Shown here: one piece after another, positions 53,409-61,616 of the stretch
How the letters are laid out: every line of letters starts with the position of its first letter
Numbering within the stretch: the stretch's first letter is position 1
Source: Bacteroidia bacterium
GTDB lineage: Bacteria > Bacteroidota > Bacteroidia > J057
Direction: 5' to 3'
DNA: 64,000 nt
NCBI GenBank assembly: GCA_033391075.1
Contig: JAWPMV010000001.1
Span: forward strand, 1,116,001-1,180,000
Notes under the pieces: model-generated
What the model was told of the DNA's origin: nothing
What the model saw: the letters and a program-made list of their open reading frames with translations, nothing else
The model's database searches: none
Program-made: the position numbers and the translations under genes

Positions 53409-53776
53409 AGATTCTGATGAAAAAGCACAGTCTATGACTGTGTTCTTGTTTGAAAGCTGCGTCCTAAAGAAGGCTTATTAGAGCATATGAAAGAAATTAC
53501 CTTTCGACTTCTCATAAGTTCAAGTTCAAGGAAATAATTTTTTGAGTATGAACTGGATACTTGCATTTGAACTTTTACTTCAGCCTTATAAAAATGAATT
53601 TCCTCTTTTAGAGGCGATTCTATTTTATTTGGAGTATCGAGCGATTGGCTAAGCCTCCCATTTGTCATTGAATGCTATTTTTGCATCATATGTGTTTTGA
53701 TTAAAGTTGTCTGGGTAATTAATTTTATTATATTAAAATATTTTAGCATTAGTTGTAAATAGTAAATAAAATAACC
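53409..53776. other. A+T-rich intergenic stretch before the CHAT cassette
   Basis: No credible gene on either strand. Composition becomes clearly more A+T-rich towards 53776, where the three-gene cassette starts. No tRNA fragment or direct repeat matching the tRNA genes at 59671 was found, so no attachment site can be claimed. Confidence 0.5.
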
Positions 53777-54862
53777 ATGAGCTTCTCCAGTGTTTGGAAA
53801 AAGATTAAGCAAAGCAAGTCTTTTAAGCCATCTAGGATAATCATTCCGCCTGAAAACATTTCTCCTGAACTAACGAACAATAATCCATTTCAGAGGCACC
53901 AGCAATACTTTAGTATAAGTATAAATGAGTTATACTTGGTTAATGGACGAGAATGGTTTACAACTTGGGAACCTTTTGTTTTTATAGCTTCACAATTTCT
54001 GTATAAAAATAAAATGCATACTGTTCCATATTTTGTTGGACGCAAAATGTTGGAAGGTAAAGTCGAATCTGTGCCTGAGGGAATGATATTTGAAAATACT
54101 AAAGTTGCAGGCTTGCACCCTTATCGTGGTGGAGACTTTTCAGTCTCAGTTGTTTTGGGTAGAGCAAAAAATAATGATTACTTAAAGAAAACACTTAAAA
54201 TAATGGAAAATGCAGCTAAGACGTATATAGATGGATTCGGAACAGCTGTCCTTCCTTATTTGAAAGTAGCCAATATTGTGGTAGATGCATATGAAGAATT
54301 GCTGGATTCTAATGATATTGAACCCCTCATTGGACATAGTATGATGTTCCAGCCAGATACACAAGGGGGCTTGCATCCGGGTTACTTTGCATTGATCAAT
54401 GAAGCAGAAGATAAAATTGATCCCTCAAGATTTTTTATCATTGATGGGAAACTATACAAAGGCAAGACCAAGGAAAAGGCAAAATTATATAGAGAAAAGG
54501 ATTTTGTTCTATACAGCATTCTGGCAAGTAAGCATAGAAGCGATGTGGAATTATTACCTTATTACGAAGAATTTATCAAAATTCAGGAATTTATTGCCGG
54601 GATGGGATTCAGCATTGAAAATGAGAACATGAAAAAGATAAATGCAAAGTTATTTGCTTTATTAGATAGGGTTTATATGAGCCCAGATTTAATTAGAAGT
54701 CAAGTAGAAGAACAGATGCAGGAGTTCAGATCATCCTTAAAGAAGATGATAGACCAAAGAAGGCCGCTTGCTGGAAGAAACCCAACCGAAACCAAGCCAG
54801 ATGAACGCGATGAATGGGAAAAGAAAATGGATGCTGAACTTATGGATATTCTGAATTTTTAA
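53777..54862 (+). CDS. Unknown protein, first gene of the CHAT-TPR cassette
   Basis: I do not recognise this 361-residue protein. It has no signal peptide or clear membrane helix. The N-terminal half is mixed (FTTWEPFVFIASQFLY, then PYFVGRKMLEG), the middle contains a glycine-containing GLHPYRGGDFSVSVVLGR and a longer helix (YLKVANIVVDAYEELLDS), and the C-terminal third is helical and charged, with a proline-rich spacer (QRRPLAGRNPTETKPDE). It is 16 bases upstream of the CHAT protease gene. It may be the substrate or effector released by that protease, but this is inference. Bacterial gasdermins are shorter and hydrophobic and do not resemble it. Confidence 0.6.
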   Translation: MSFSSVWKKIKQSKSFKPSRIIIPPENISPELTNNNPFQRHQQYFSISINELYLVNGREWFTTWEPFVFIASQFLYKNKMHTVPYFVGRKMLEGKVESVPEGMIFENTKVAGLHPYRGGDFSVSVVLGRAKNNDYLKKTLKIMENAAKTYIDGFGTAVLPYLKVANIVVDAYEELLDSNDIEPLIGHSMMFQPDTQGGLHPGYFALINEAEDKIDPSRFFIIDGKLYKGKTKEKAKLYREKDFVLYSILASKHRSDVELLPYYEEFIKIQEFIAGMGFSIENENMKKINAKLFALLDRVYMSPDLIRSQVEEQMQEFRSSLKKMIDQRRPLAGRNPTETKPDERDEWEKKMDAELMDILNF

Positions 54863-54878
54863 TGTACTAAGATGAACT

Positions 54879-56342
54879 ATGCCATTGAAAGAGCCCCGGA
54901 AACTAAGAATAAGATTCTCGAGTGATAAGATTTCCTTTACTAAATCTGATACCTCGAGTGATACCGCGGAGTTTGATAGTGATAAAAGCTATATTGAGCT
55001 CACAGTCAGTCGTATTTTCCACAAAGCTTTAAATAAGTCTCGGGTAGAAGGCTTATTTGAAAAAGATGATTTTGAGGTATTAGGAAAGATCCTTTTCAAA
55101 CTCCTTTGTCCGAACGACCAATCAGAAGCCAGAACATTTGTGTACAATGAATTGAAATATATTCTACGTGCGGAAGAAGAAAGGGGACGGATATTCCTAC
55201 AGTTTGATAAATATGCTAACGATCGTGCATATTTGCCCTGGGAGTATTTGAAAATAGATGAGAATCTGCATGAAAATGTCCATTCTTTTTATTTAGGAGC
55301 AAATGCGAAACAAAAGTTTGACCTGATCCGACTGGTAGATAAAAAAGCCATAAATGTAAACCCGACAAGTAAAATCCAGAGAAAGTTGGTGATTGCGGTT
55401 ATGGTTTGCACCCCCGATGGACATTCATCATTCGAATTGAATGAATTTGGAAATATTTTTGACAAACTTAAAGATAAATATAATCAAGACGATAAAAATC
55501 CCCGATTTATAATTTGGGAAATAAAGAAAACCAGTCTGGATATGCTGGAGGATGAATTTCGGGAACTCGATGGCTTGGTAGGTGAGCAGGAAGATTATAT
55601 TTTACATATCTACGGACATGCTCGAATGAGGCAGGACGAAAGGCAAGAGATAGCTGAAATAGGTTTGGCCCAGGATGGTGAAACGCAATGGGTTGGCAAG
55701 GATTTTTTTGCGAGTTTCTTTAATGCGGACAAAAACTATAAAAGGCCGCTAATTTGTGTCTTTCAGGCCTGTGAAAGTGGACAACTTACCCGTAATGGGG
55801 AAGGCTTTGCCCTGAGTTTAATTGAGAACCAGATCCCTCATGTCCTGGCGATGCAAAACGAAATAACCACGAGGAGTTCAAACGCCTTTTTTTACAAATT
55901 TTATGAATCTCTTTTGAACGGAGAGGATTTCTTTACAGCTGTTACGATTGGAAGGATATTTTTAGGTTGTGAATTTGAAAAGGAGTCTCCTCAAAATCCC
56001 AAAGAGCATTTTAATAATAACACTTTCGGAAGTCCTGTAGTTTTTAGCTCAACGATGATTCCTGCAAGATTTTTTGATAAGGAAATACAGCAGAAAGAGG
56101 AACATGATCAAAGAATACTTATTTGCCCTGAATGCAATGTGGAGTATGCATATAGTCCTAATAGGGATAGTTGTAGTACGTTCAGATGTAGTGGCATACC
56201 GATCTTAAAATTAACAGAAGTGAGATACCAGGAAAACCTGAAAGAAATAGATGAACCACAAGGGATTCCTTCTACGAGAAGTAGTCAAGCTAGTTCCGGG
56301 GGGAATTTGACTACTTCTAAAAGTCCAAATAATCCCAAATAA
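54879..56342 (+). CDS. CHAT-domain (caspase-like) cysteine protease with zinc ribbon
   Basis: A caspase-fold protease. The pre-catalytic region has the usual LPWEYLKID and RLVDKK segments. The CHAT domain carries its histidine in HIYGHARM (His247) and its cysteine in VFQACESGQLT (Cys298), followed by FALSLIENQIPHVLAMQ and AFFYKFYESLLNGEDF. After it, CPEC and CSTFRC (residues about 413-435) form a putative zinc ribbon. A polar low-complexity tail ends the protein. In other systems CHAT proteases are held inactive by TPR or nucleic-acid-binding partners and cleave a partner protein. Here it lies between an unknown gene and a TPR gene, so a regulated proteolytic switch is likely. Confidence 0.87.
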   Translation: MPLKEPRKLRIRFSSDKISFTKSDTSSDTAEFDSDKSYIELTVSRIFHKALNKSRVEGLFEKDDFEVLGKILFKLLCPNDQSEARTFVYNELKYILRAEEERGRIFLQFDKYANDRAYLPWEYLKIDENLHENVHSFYLGANAKQKFDLIRLVDKKAINVNPTSKIQRKLVIAVMVCTPDGHSSFELNEFGNIFDKLKDKYNQDDKNPRFIIWEIKKTSLDMLEDEFRELDGLVGEQEDYILHIYGHARMRQDERQEIAEIGLAQDGETQWVGKDFFASFFNADKNYKRPLICVFQACESGQLTRNGEGFALSLIENQIPHVLAMQNEITTRSSNAFFYKFYESLLNGEDFFTAVTIGRIFLGCEFEKESPQNPKEHFNNNTFGSPVVFSSTMIPARFFDKEIQQKEEHDQRILICPECNVEYAYSPNRDSCSTFRCSGIPILKLTEVRYQENLKEIDEPQGIPSTRSSQASSGGNLTTSKSPNNPK

Positions 56343-56392
56343 TTTTTCAGGGATGTTTGATTGATTTAATCGATTGTTAGAAAGATATATCT

Positions 56393-59300
56393 ATGAATCT
56401 CAAAGACAAACAGATTAGACCATTATTGGCATCTATTTACTCAAAAGCTTGCTTTGATATAGAAATCAATATGGTTGATTTGGCAAAATTATTAGAATAT
56501 TTTGCCGAATGCTTTAGGTCTGGCAATCCTCATGCTGTCTGGAAGCAGATCCGAATTGACCGGAGTATATACGACAAAAAGGTATATATAAAATATCTGG
56601 TTGAATTATATAAAAACTATTTTATAGTCCTCGGAGATTATATATGTCAAGAATTAACAAAATCTTTTGAATCAAAGGATTTGGATACTGCATTTAATGA
56701 CTGGTGGATTCAATATGTCGAGGCTTTGTCAAATTGGGATAGTTTGGTTTATTCAAAACTTTGCAATTATGATTTCCCATTTGGTAAATACCAGGAACAG
56801 GTAGATAAATATATAACCCTAAATAAACATATACTTCAAGCGCGTTGGCCACAGGTAGTAGATGATTTCCTGACTTTTGCAAAAGACAAGAATCTTTCAG
56901 ATGAAATTCGTAGCTCTTTTTGGGCATATAGTGCTCAAATTGAATTTTACCATATTTTACCAGACTTTGATAAGTCTCAGGAATACTTGCAAAAAAGTAA
57001 AGAGCTAAATAATAGCGCACTTGTACAACGAACCATAGGGGAATACCATTTTTGTAAAAAAGAATTCAAAGAGTCCCGGGACTATTTTTTAAAGGCTATT
57101 GAAATGGCTCCTAATGAACTCGATAGCTATCTTTACATGGGGGATAGTTATAGAGAAGAATTTAAAGAAGTACCTGCGGAACAATGGTATAATGACGCTT
57201 TCAATATCAACTTTTTTCAATCTGATAGTTATAGAAGAAAGATTATTCTCTATCAATCTTTTGAGGAAGATGAAAAAGAAAAAAAGGACTTGGATAGCCT
57301 TATCCAGAAAATATGTGATCTATGTCCTGATAACCCCGACATGAACCTCCTTTACAATGCATTCAGGGACATAGCATATAGTTATGTTGTGGTCAAGAAC
57401 TATGGAGAAGCGGCGACTTATTATGAAAAAGCTATTGAAAATAAACCCCAACTTATTTTGGCTCATGTGGACATGGCTTATATTTATACCTACGAAAAGA
57501 AATACAAAGAAGCTGAAGATAAATTCCACCACATATTAAGCCTGGCACTGGATAATATAGAGACTTACTGGGGCTTAGCCTATCTGTATAAACAAAGTAA
57601 GCAAACCGAAAAAGTCATCCCGGCATATGAAAAATGTTTGGAACTCAGGCCTTCCCAAAAAGCAAAAATTCATTATTTCATAGCCTTGCACTATGAAGAT
57701 CTGAAAAAGCCTGAAGAGACTATCGCTCATTTTCAAGAGGCAATTACAGCAAATCCGAAAAACAGAACCTATGTAAATGGCTTAAGGAAAATTTGGGAAT
57801 CGGAAGGTGAGACTGAAAAAATCAGACAATTACTGGAAAAGGTTATCAAGGAGGTACCTGATGAGCCCCTTTATTACAATGACCTGGGTTTGTTAGAATT
57901 AAATCTCAAGGAGTATGATGCTGCGAAAGAGAATTTTAGCAAATCTTGCGAACTCAATCCTGATGAACCAGTTTATTTCGAAAACCTTGGACTTGCCTAC
58001 AAAGGTAAATCTGCCTTCGAAATGGCTGAAAAAATGTACAGAAAAGCCATAGAAGTACAACCAAACAGAGCTGCGAGTTATAATACGATTGGAGTTTTTC
58101 TAAATGAACAGGACCGAGATGATGAATCTCTCGAATTCTACCAGCAAGCAGTTGAAAAAGATCCCAAAAAAGCATTATATCATACAAATCTGGGAATTGC
58201 TTACAGTAAAATCAATGAATGGGTAGAATCAGGAAAGGCTTTTCAGGAATCCTTAAAGTTAAAGCCGGATGAATTTACTCCCAATTGTGAACTTGGATTG
58301 GCTTTAATCTGGCAAAAAAGATATGACGAAGCAGAAAAATATCTTAAAAAGGCAGTTGAATTGAAACCAGATTCTGTCCGAGCCTTGGAATTTCTAGGGT
58401 ATGTATATCAATCTCTTGGAAATTATAGTGAGGCAGGTAAACATTACCTGAAAGGACTCTCTGTTGAGCCCAATCACGAAATTTTGACATCCCGTTTGGG
58501 AAATTTGTTTTTCTTGCAAAAAGACTATGAAAATGCATTGAAGTACTTGACCGAGGTAAAGGAAAGACATCCTGAAAATCCTATCTATTACGATGACCTA
58601 TCAAAGGTTTATTTGGAGATGGGAGACTACGAAATGACTGAACAAGTGCTTATAGATGGATTAAAAATTGCACCGGAAGATCATGCCCTGAATAATAAAT
58701 TGGGGGTTATCAGGTATAAGCAGAGAAACTATTCAGAAGCAATATCATCCTATAAAAAAGCCATTGAAAATTATCCACAGAGTTCTATTTATTATGAGAA
58801 TATTGGCTTAGCATACCGGGATTCATTTCAAACTGAGGAAGCAAAAACCGCCTTTCAAAAAGGCATAGAAATAGATCCTTCAAATGCTTTGATACACAAT
58901 AACCTGGGGGTGCTTATGTATCAGCAAGCAATTTTTGATAAAGCAATTGAACATTATCAAATTGCAATAGAGAATAAACCTTATGACCCTGTACTACACG
59001 AAAATTTGGGCTTAGCCTATTACAGACTTAATGATTTCTCAAATGCCACTCCTGCATTTGAGAAAAGTGTGGAATTAAACCCACTTTCAGATGGAGCCTA
59101 TAATGGTCTTGGGTTAGTAAATTATGGGCAAGGGAAGGATGAAGCTGCTATCAAATATTATAAGAAAGCTATAGAAATTAATCCTCTGAATCCCGTATAT
59201 CATGAAAACATTACCCTGGTTTATCAGGCTATATTTGATCTGCCTGAAGCGGAAAAACATATTTCCAAAGCAATAGAACTAAGTCCCCATAATGAATATT

Positions 59301-59491
59301 ATCATAACACAATGGGCCTGATTCAATTTGATAATAAAAATTATATAGAAGCAATAAAATACTATTCTAAAGCGATTGAATTGAATTCAACTGTTTCAAC
59401 ATTTTTTAGAAATTTAGGGCTTGCATACAATGATATCAATGAAACGGAACTGGCAAATGAAGCATTTGAAGAAGCACTTCGTTTATCTTAG
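56393..59491 (+). CDS. Large TPR protein of the CHAT cassette
   Basis: 1032 residues, no signal peptide. The first 190 residues are helical and not TPR-like (RPLLASIYSKACFDIEIN onward). From there to the end, about 22 consecutive tetratricopeptide repeats follow, for example YHENLGLAYYRLNDFSNATP and YHNTMGLIQFDNKNYIEAIK. Many have the canonical W/L-G-Y-A-F-A-P positions. This gives a long superhelix able to bind a large ligand. It follows the CHAT gene by 50 bases on the same strand and probably forms its sensor or inhibitor. The gene is visibly A+T-rich compared with the genes before 53335. Confidence 0.85.
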   Translation: MNLKDKQIRPLLASIYSKACFDIEINMVDLAKLLEYFAECFRSGNPHAVWKQIRIDRSIYDKKVYIKYLVELYKNYFIVLGDYICQELTKSFESKDLDTAFNDWWIQYVEALSNWDSLVYSKLCNYDFPFGKYQEQVDKYITLNKHILQARWPQVVDDFLTFAKDKNLSDEIRSSFWAYSAQIEFYHILPDFDKSQEYLQKSKELNNSALVQRTIGEYHFCKKEFKESRDYFLKAIEMAPNELDSYLYMGDSYREEFKEVPAEQWYNDAFNINFFQSDSYRRKIILYQSFEEDEKEKKDLDSLIQKICDLCPDNPDMNLLYNAFRDIAYSYVVVKNYGEAATYYEKAIENKPQLILAHVDMAYIYTYEKKYKEAEDKFHHILSLALDNIETYWGLAYLYKQSKQTEKVIPAYEKCLELRPSQKAKIHYFIALHYEDLKKPEETIAHFQEAITANPKNRTYVNGLRKIWESEGETEKIRQLLEKVIKEVPDEPLYYNDLGLLELNLKEYDAAKENFSKSCELNPDEPVYFENLGLAYKGKSAFEMAEKMYRKAIEVQPNRAASYNTIGVFLNEQDRDDESLEFYQQAVEKDPKKALYHTNLGIAYSKINEWVESGKAFQESLKLKPDEFTPNCELGLALIWQKRYDEAEKYLKKAVELKPDSVRALEFLGYVYQSLGNYSEAGKHYLKGLSVEPNHEILTSRLGNLFFLQKDYENALKYLTEVKERHPENPIYYDDLSKVYLEMGDYEMTEQVLIDGLKIAPEDHALNNKLGVIRYKQRNYSEAISSYKKAIENYPQSSIYYENIGLAYRDSFQTEEAKTAFQKGIEIDPSNALIHNNLGVLMYQQAIFDKAIEHYQIAIENKPYDPVLHENLGLAYYRLNDFSNATPAFEKSVELNPLSDGAYNGLGLVNYGQGKDEAAIKYYKKAIEINPLNPVYHENITLVYQAIFDLPEAEKHISKAIELSPHNEYYHNTMGLIQFDNKNYIEAIKYYSKAIELNSTVSTFFRNLGLAYNDINETELANEAFEEALRLS

Positions 59492-59670
59492 AAATTCTTA
59501 TTCTTCTCGTCATTCCTATTGTCAAGACTATCGGGTTTATTATTAGGAGAACCTAAATCTAAATATCCCTAATCGCTTCCATTCATGGATTCCCTCCTCA
59601 TTCTCAAAATGTAATTTTGGAATGATTCGGAAATCCCCAATGTCCTCGCTTCTGCTCGGATTTTGTTTTG

Positions 59671-59762
59671 CGGAGGAGGTAGGATTCGAACCCACACCTC
59701 TTGCGAGCGAACGGTTTTCAAGACCGTGTCCGGTACCCAGCAATCTTTCGGAGAACTCCTCC
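59671..59762 (-). tRNA. tRNA-Ser(UGA)
   Basis: A class II tRNA of 92 nt: acceptor GGAGGAG/CTCCTCC, anticodon stem ACGGT/ACCGT with loop CTTGAAA (anticodon TGA), a long variable arm (CGCTCGCAAGAGGTG region) and T-loop TTCGAAT, discriminator G. Confidence 0.93.
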
Positions 59763-59772
59763 AGGTATAGAT

Positions 59773-59872
59773 GAAGTAAGAACAAGGAACAAGGAATGGA
59801 AAAGGGAGAAGGAGTTATTTGAGCAAGTCCAAACTTCTCAAATCTTTGTTCCTTGTTCTGCATGCTTACTTC
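59773..59872. repeat. Long inverted repeat in the tRNA-Tyr/tRNA-Ser spacer
   Basis: GAAGTAAG (59773-59780) pairs with 59865-59872 and AACAAGGAACAA (59781-59792) with 59846-59857, 20 perfect pairs interrupted by one 7-nt bulge. An inner ATTTGAG/CTCAAAT (59817-59823 with 59837-59843) caps the structure. Confidence 0.75.
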
Positions 59873-59877
59873 TTCTG

Positions 59878-59963
59878 TGGGGATGGCAGGATTCGAACCT
59901 GCTAGGTCCCGAAGGACTCCAGATTTACAGTCTGGCCCGACCCTCCAACTTCGGCGCAGCCCC
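59878..59963 (-). tRNA. tRNA-Tyr(GUA)
   Basis: A class II tRNA of 86 nt: acceptor GGGGCTG/CATCCCC (one mismatch at position 5), anticodon stem CCAGA/TCTGG with loop CTGTAAA (anticodon GTA), a hairpin variable arm (AGTCCTTCGGGACC), T-loop TTCGAAT, discriminator A. Confidence 0.92.
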
Positions 59964-60003
59964 AATTTTCCGCGGGGGAAGCTTATATGCTCCCCTCTCT
60001 TTG

Positions 60004-60076
60004 AGAACAGGACGGGATTCGAACCCGCAAATAATAGATTTGCAGTCTATCGCCTGTCCAATTTGGCTTCCTGTTC
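60004..60076 (-). tRNA. tRNA-Cys(GCA)
   Basis: Acceptor GAACAGG/CCTGTTC, anticodon stem ATAGA/TCTAT with loop CTGCAAA (anticodon GCA), T-loop TTCGAAT, discriminator U as expected for cysteine. Confidence 0.92.
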
Positions 60077-60081
60077 TTATG

Positions 60082-60168
60082 CGGAGAGCAAAGGAATCGA
60101 ACCTTCAGTTCCTTGCGGAACGCTTGCTTAGCAGGCAAGTGCAGCTAACCAGTATCTGCCTACTCTCC
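60082..60168 (-). tRNA. tRNA-Ser(GCU)
   Basis: A class II tRNA of 87 nt: acceptor GGAGAGT/GCTCTCC, anticodon stem CTTGC/GCAAG with loop CTGCTAA (anticodon GCT), variable arm GTTCCGCAAGGAAC, T-loop TTCGATT, discriminator G. Confidence 0.93.
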
Positions 60169-60177
60169 GGATGTATG

Positions 60178-60251
60178 TATGCCCACCGGGATTCGAACCC
60201 GGAAAACCCAAATTTTAAGTTTGGTGCGTATGCCTGTTCCGCCATGGGCAT
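60178..60251 (-). tRNA. tRNA-Leu(UAA) with short variable loop
   Basis: 74 nt: acceptor ATGCCCA/TGGGCAT (seven perfect pairs), a D-arm of leucine type (GCGGAACAGGCATACGC), anticodon stem CCAAA/TTTGG with loop CTTAAAA (anticodon TAA), a variable loop of only five bases (GTTTT), T-arm CCGGG TTCGAAT CCCGG, discriminator A. Bacterial tRNA-Leu normally has a long class II variable arm. Confidence 0.85.
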
Positions 60252-60283
60252 AAGTCTTCCATAAGCTGAGATTTTCAGCTTTG

Positions 60284-60357
60284 TACGGAAGGAAGGATTC
60301 GAACCTTCAAACTCCTGGGTCTAAACCAGGTGGCTTTGCCATTTTGCCCACTTCCGC
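60284..60357 (-). tRNA. tRNA-Leu(UAG) with short variable loop
   Basis: 74 nt: acceptor GCGGAAG/CTTCCGT, D-stem GGC/GCC, anticodon stem CCTGG/CCAGG with loop TTTAGAC (anticodon TAG), a five-base variable loop (AGTTT), T-arm GAAGG TTCGAAT CCTTC, discriminator A. It is the promoter-proximal gene of the second cluster. Confidence 0.85.
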
Positions 60358-60402
60358 TTGATAGATATTCGAGAGGGATTGATTGTGTTTTCTGGTGTAA
60401 AC

Positions 60403-60535
60403 AAAAAAAGCCTCCCGAAATTCGAGAGGCTTACATATATCTAATAAATTAATCTTCTATCTAAGATCATCATATAGAGAGCCTCTCAGTATTCCGATGG
60501 AATAACTCGATAAACAGAGACTCAATATGTTGTTC
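60403..60535 (-). ncRNA. Candidate structured RNA B with intrinsic terminator (related to RNA A at 24903-25045)
   Basis: In minus-strand order: GAACAA (60535-60530), AGTCT (60522-60518), TTTATCGA (60514-60507), a hairpin TATTCC/GGAATA (60504-60490), an arm GAGAGGC (60487-60481) and, 50 bases later, a terminator hairpin (GCCTCTCG... with AGGCT, 60431-60409) followed by seven T. The arm can pair with GCCTCTC (60430-60424), the first arm of the terminator. The order, spacing and pairing scheme equal those of RNA A although paired bases differ. It ends 46 bases upstream of tRNA-Leu(UAG). Function unknown. Confidence 0.55.
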
Positions 60536-60670
60536 TTGATGATCATTTTATCTAAATGTTTCTTATCCGTTTTAAAGGATAGTAGCTATACGCCTTTCGT
60601 CAGTTTAGGGTTTTGAAAAATGTAAAATTTCTTGTTTGACGACTTCTCAATTTAGTCGTAAATTTATCCT

Positions 60671-60994
60671 ATGCAGTTCAAATCAAGTATAAAAAACTCC
60701 TTGTCCCATATTCAGAAAAGCCTTTCCAATCTTTCTGAATCTTTGACGGGCTTTGTATTTGTCATCATTCTTGCCTGCACAGAAGTAGATACTGCTCGAG
60801 CTCGAATCATAGGAGGATGCATAAGAAATGCACCCAGAGAAGTCAGGCATAGAAAGCTTGGTTATATGGAAGACCTGATCCTGAAGCCCGCTCCCGAAGA
60901 CCTGCCCCTTAGCCCTCGGAAAAGATTTGACATCCCACATTTGAATGCGGCCTTTTTACCGAAAGGAGAGGAAAGAGTGATCGTGTTGAATTAG
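60671..60994 (+). CDS. Possible small hypothetical protein
   Basis: A 107-residue frame with a hydrophobic stretch near residues 27-36 (GFVFVIILACT) that could be a late signal or lipoprotein-like segment, followed by a basic, proline-containing tail (APEDLPLSPRKRF). No family is recognised. Support is limited to the uninterrupted frame and ATG context. Confidence 0.35.
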   Translation: MQFKSSIKNSLSHIQKSLSNLSESLTGFVFVIILACTEVDTARARIIGGCIRNAPREVRHRKLGYMEDLILKPAPEDLPLSPRKRFDIPHLNAAFLPKGEERVIVLN

Positions 60995-61100
60995 CTCGTT
61001 TTGAGGGAAATTTGCTGGCGAAATCTTACCCATAATTGAAAGAAATTCAGTATTTTAGAGATTGAATTTCTTGGGGAAATATATTGATGGTAAAGCCTCC

Positions 61101-61553
61101 ATGCTGCATATAAATAAACTCACCTTCCTGCTCCTATTCTTCACCATAGTTTGCAATCTGAATAGCCATGCTCAGACACCTAAAAAGTTTCTGGTTTGTG
61201 GCCTTGATCCCATTACCGGTACCAAAACAGCAGCCCTGAAAATACCGGGTTTATATAAGGGAAGATTCTTTTATGAAAAAGAAAAAGCACCCATAAATGA
61301 AAAACATAGCTGGCTCCTTTATTTAGAAGATGATAAAGGCAAATTCATGGAGGGAGCTCAAATCCATGTTGATGGAATAAATTATGATGCGGGAAGAGGT
61401 TTTGCTTCTCCGCCTACCATTACCGAATATCTGGGCAATGGTCATTATAGAGTAGATGGCATCAATTTCTCAGTTGACGGAATCTGGACCATGCGTTTCC
61501 AGGTTATATTTGGAGGCATAGCAGATGTCTTATCCTTCGAAATAGAAGTCTAA
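61101..61553 (+). CDS. Small secreted hypothetical protein (FixH/YtkA-like layout)
   Basis: The ATG at 61101 starts a signal peptide (FLLLFFTIVCNLNSHAQ) directly; a TTG at 61062 would add 13 residues. The mature part of about 125 residues is a single beta-rich domain, with LYKGRFFYEKEKAP, FMEGAQIHVDGIN and a closing strand FQVIFGGIADVLSFEIEV. The layout resembles FixH/YtkA-like domains but I am not sure. It ends at a hairpin shared with the convergent gene. Confidence 0.6.
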   Translation: MLHINKLTFLLLFFTIVCNLNSHAQTPKKFLVCGLDPITGTKTAALKIPGLYKGRFFYEKEKAPINEKHSWLLYLEDDKGKFMEGAQIHVDGINYDAGRGFASPPTITEYLGNGHYRVDGINFSVDGIWTMRFQVIFGGIADVLSFEIEV

Positions 61554-61575
61554 TTGTCCCACCGCATAAAATGAG

Positions 61576-61616
61576 AATTCCCTTGTGGCTTAAGGAAGTT
61601 GTGCCACAAGGGAATT
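61576..61616. terminator. Bidirectional terminator hairpin between convergent genes
   Basis: A perfect 14-bp stem (AATTCCCTTGTGGC with GCCACAAGGGAATT) around a 13-nt loop. The stop codon of the minus-strand gene lies in the loop and its last codons form one arm. Confidence 0.75.

Noticed and set aside
53777-54862. The first cassette gene as a bacterial gasdermin
   Set aside because: It is too long, lacks an N-terminal cysteine for lipidation and the hydrophobic pore-forming strands; no gasdermin pattern is visible.
53336-59670. An integration site (att repeats) flanking the CHAT cassette
   Set aside because: I found no direct repeat of the adjacent tRNA-Ser end near 53336-53776 and no integrase gene.
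60457-60546. A 29-codon minus-strand frame upstream of the second tRNA cluster
   Set aside because: It overlaps the structured RNA B and has no ribosome-binding or composition support; the conserved features are RNA-type, not codon-type.
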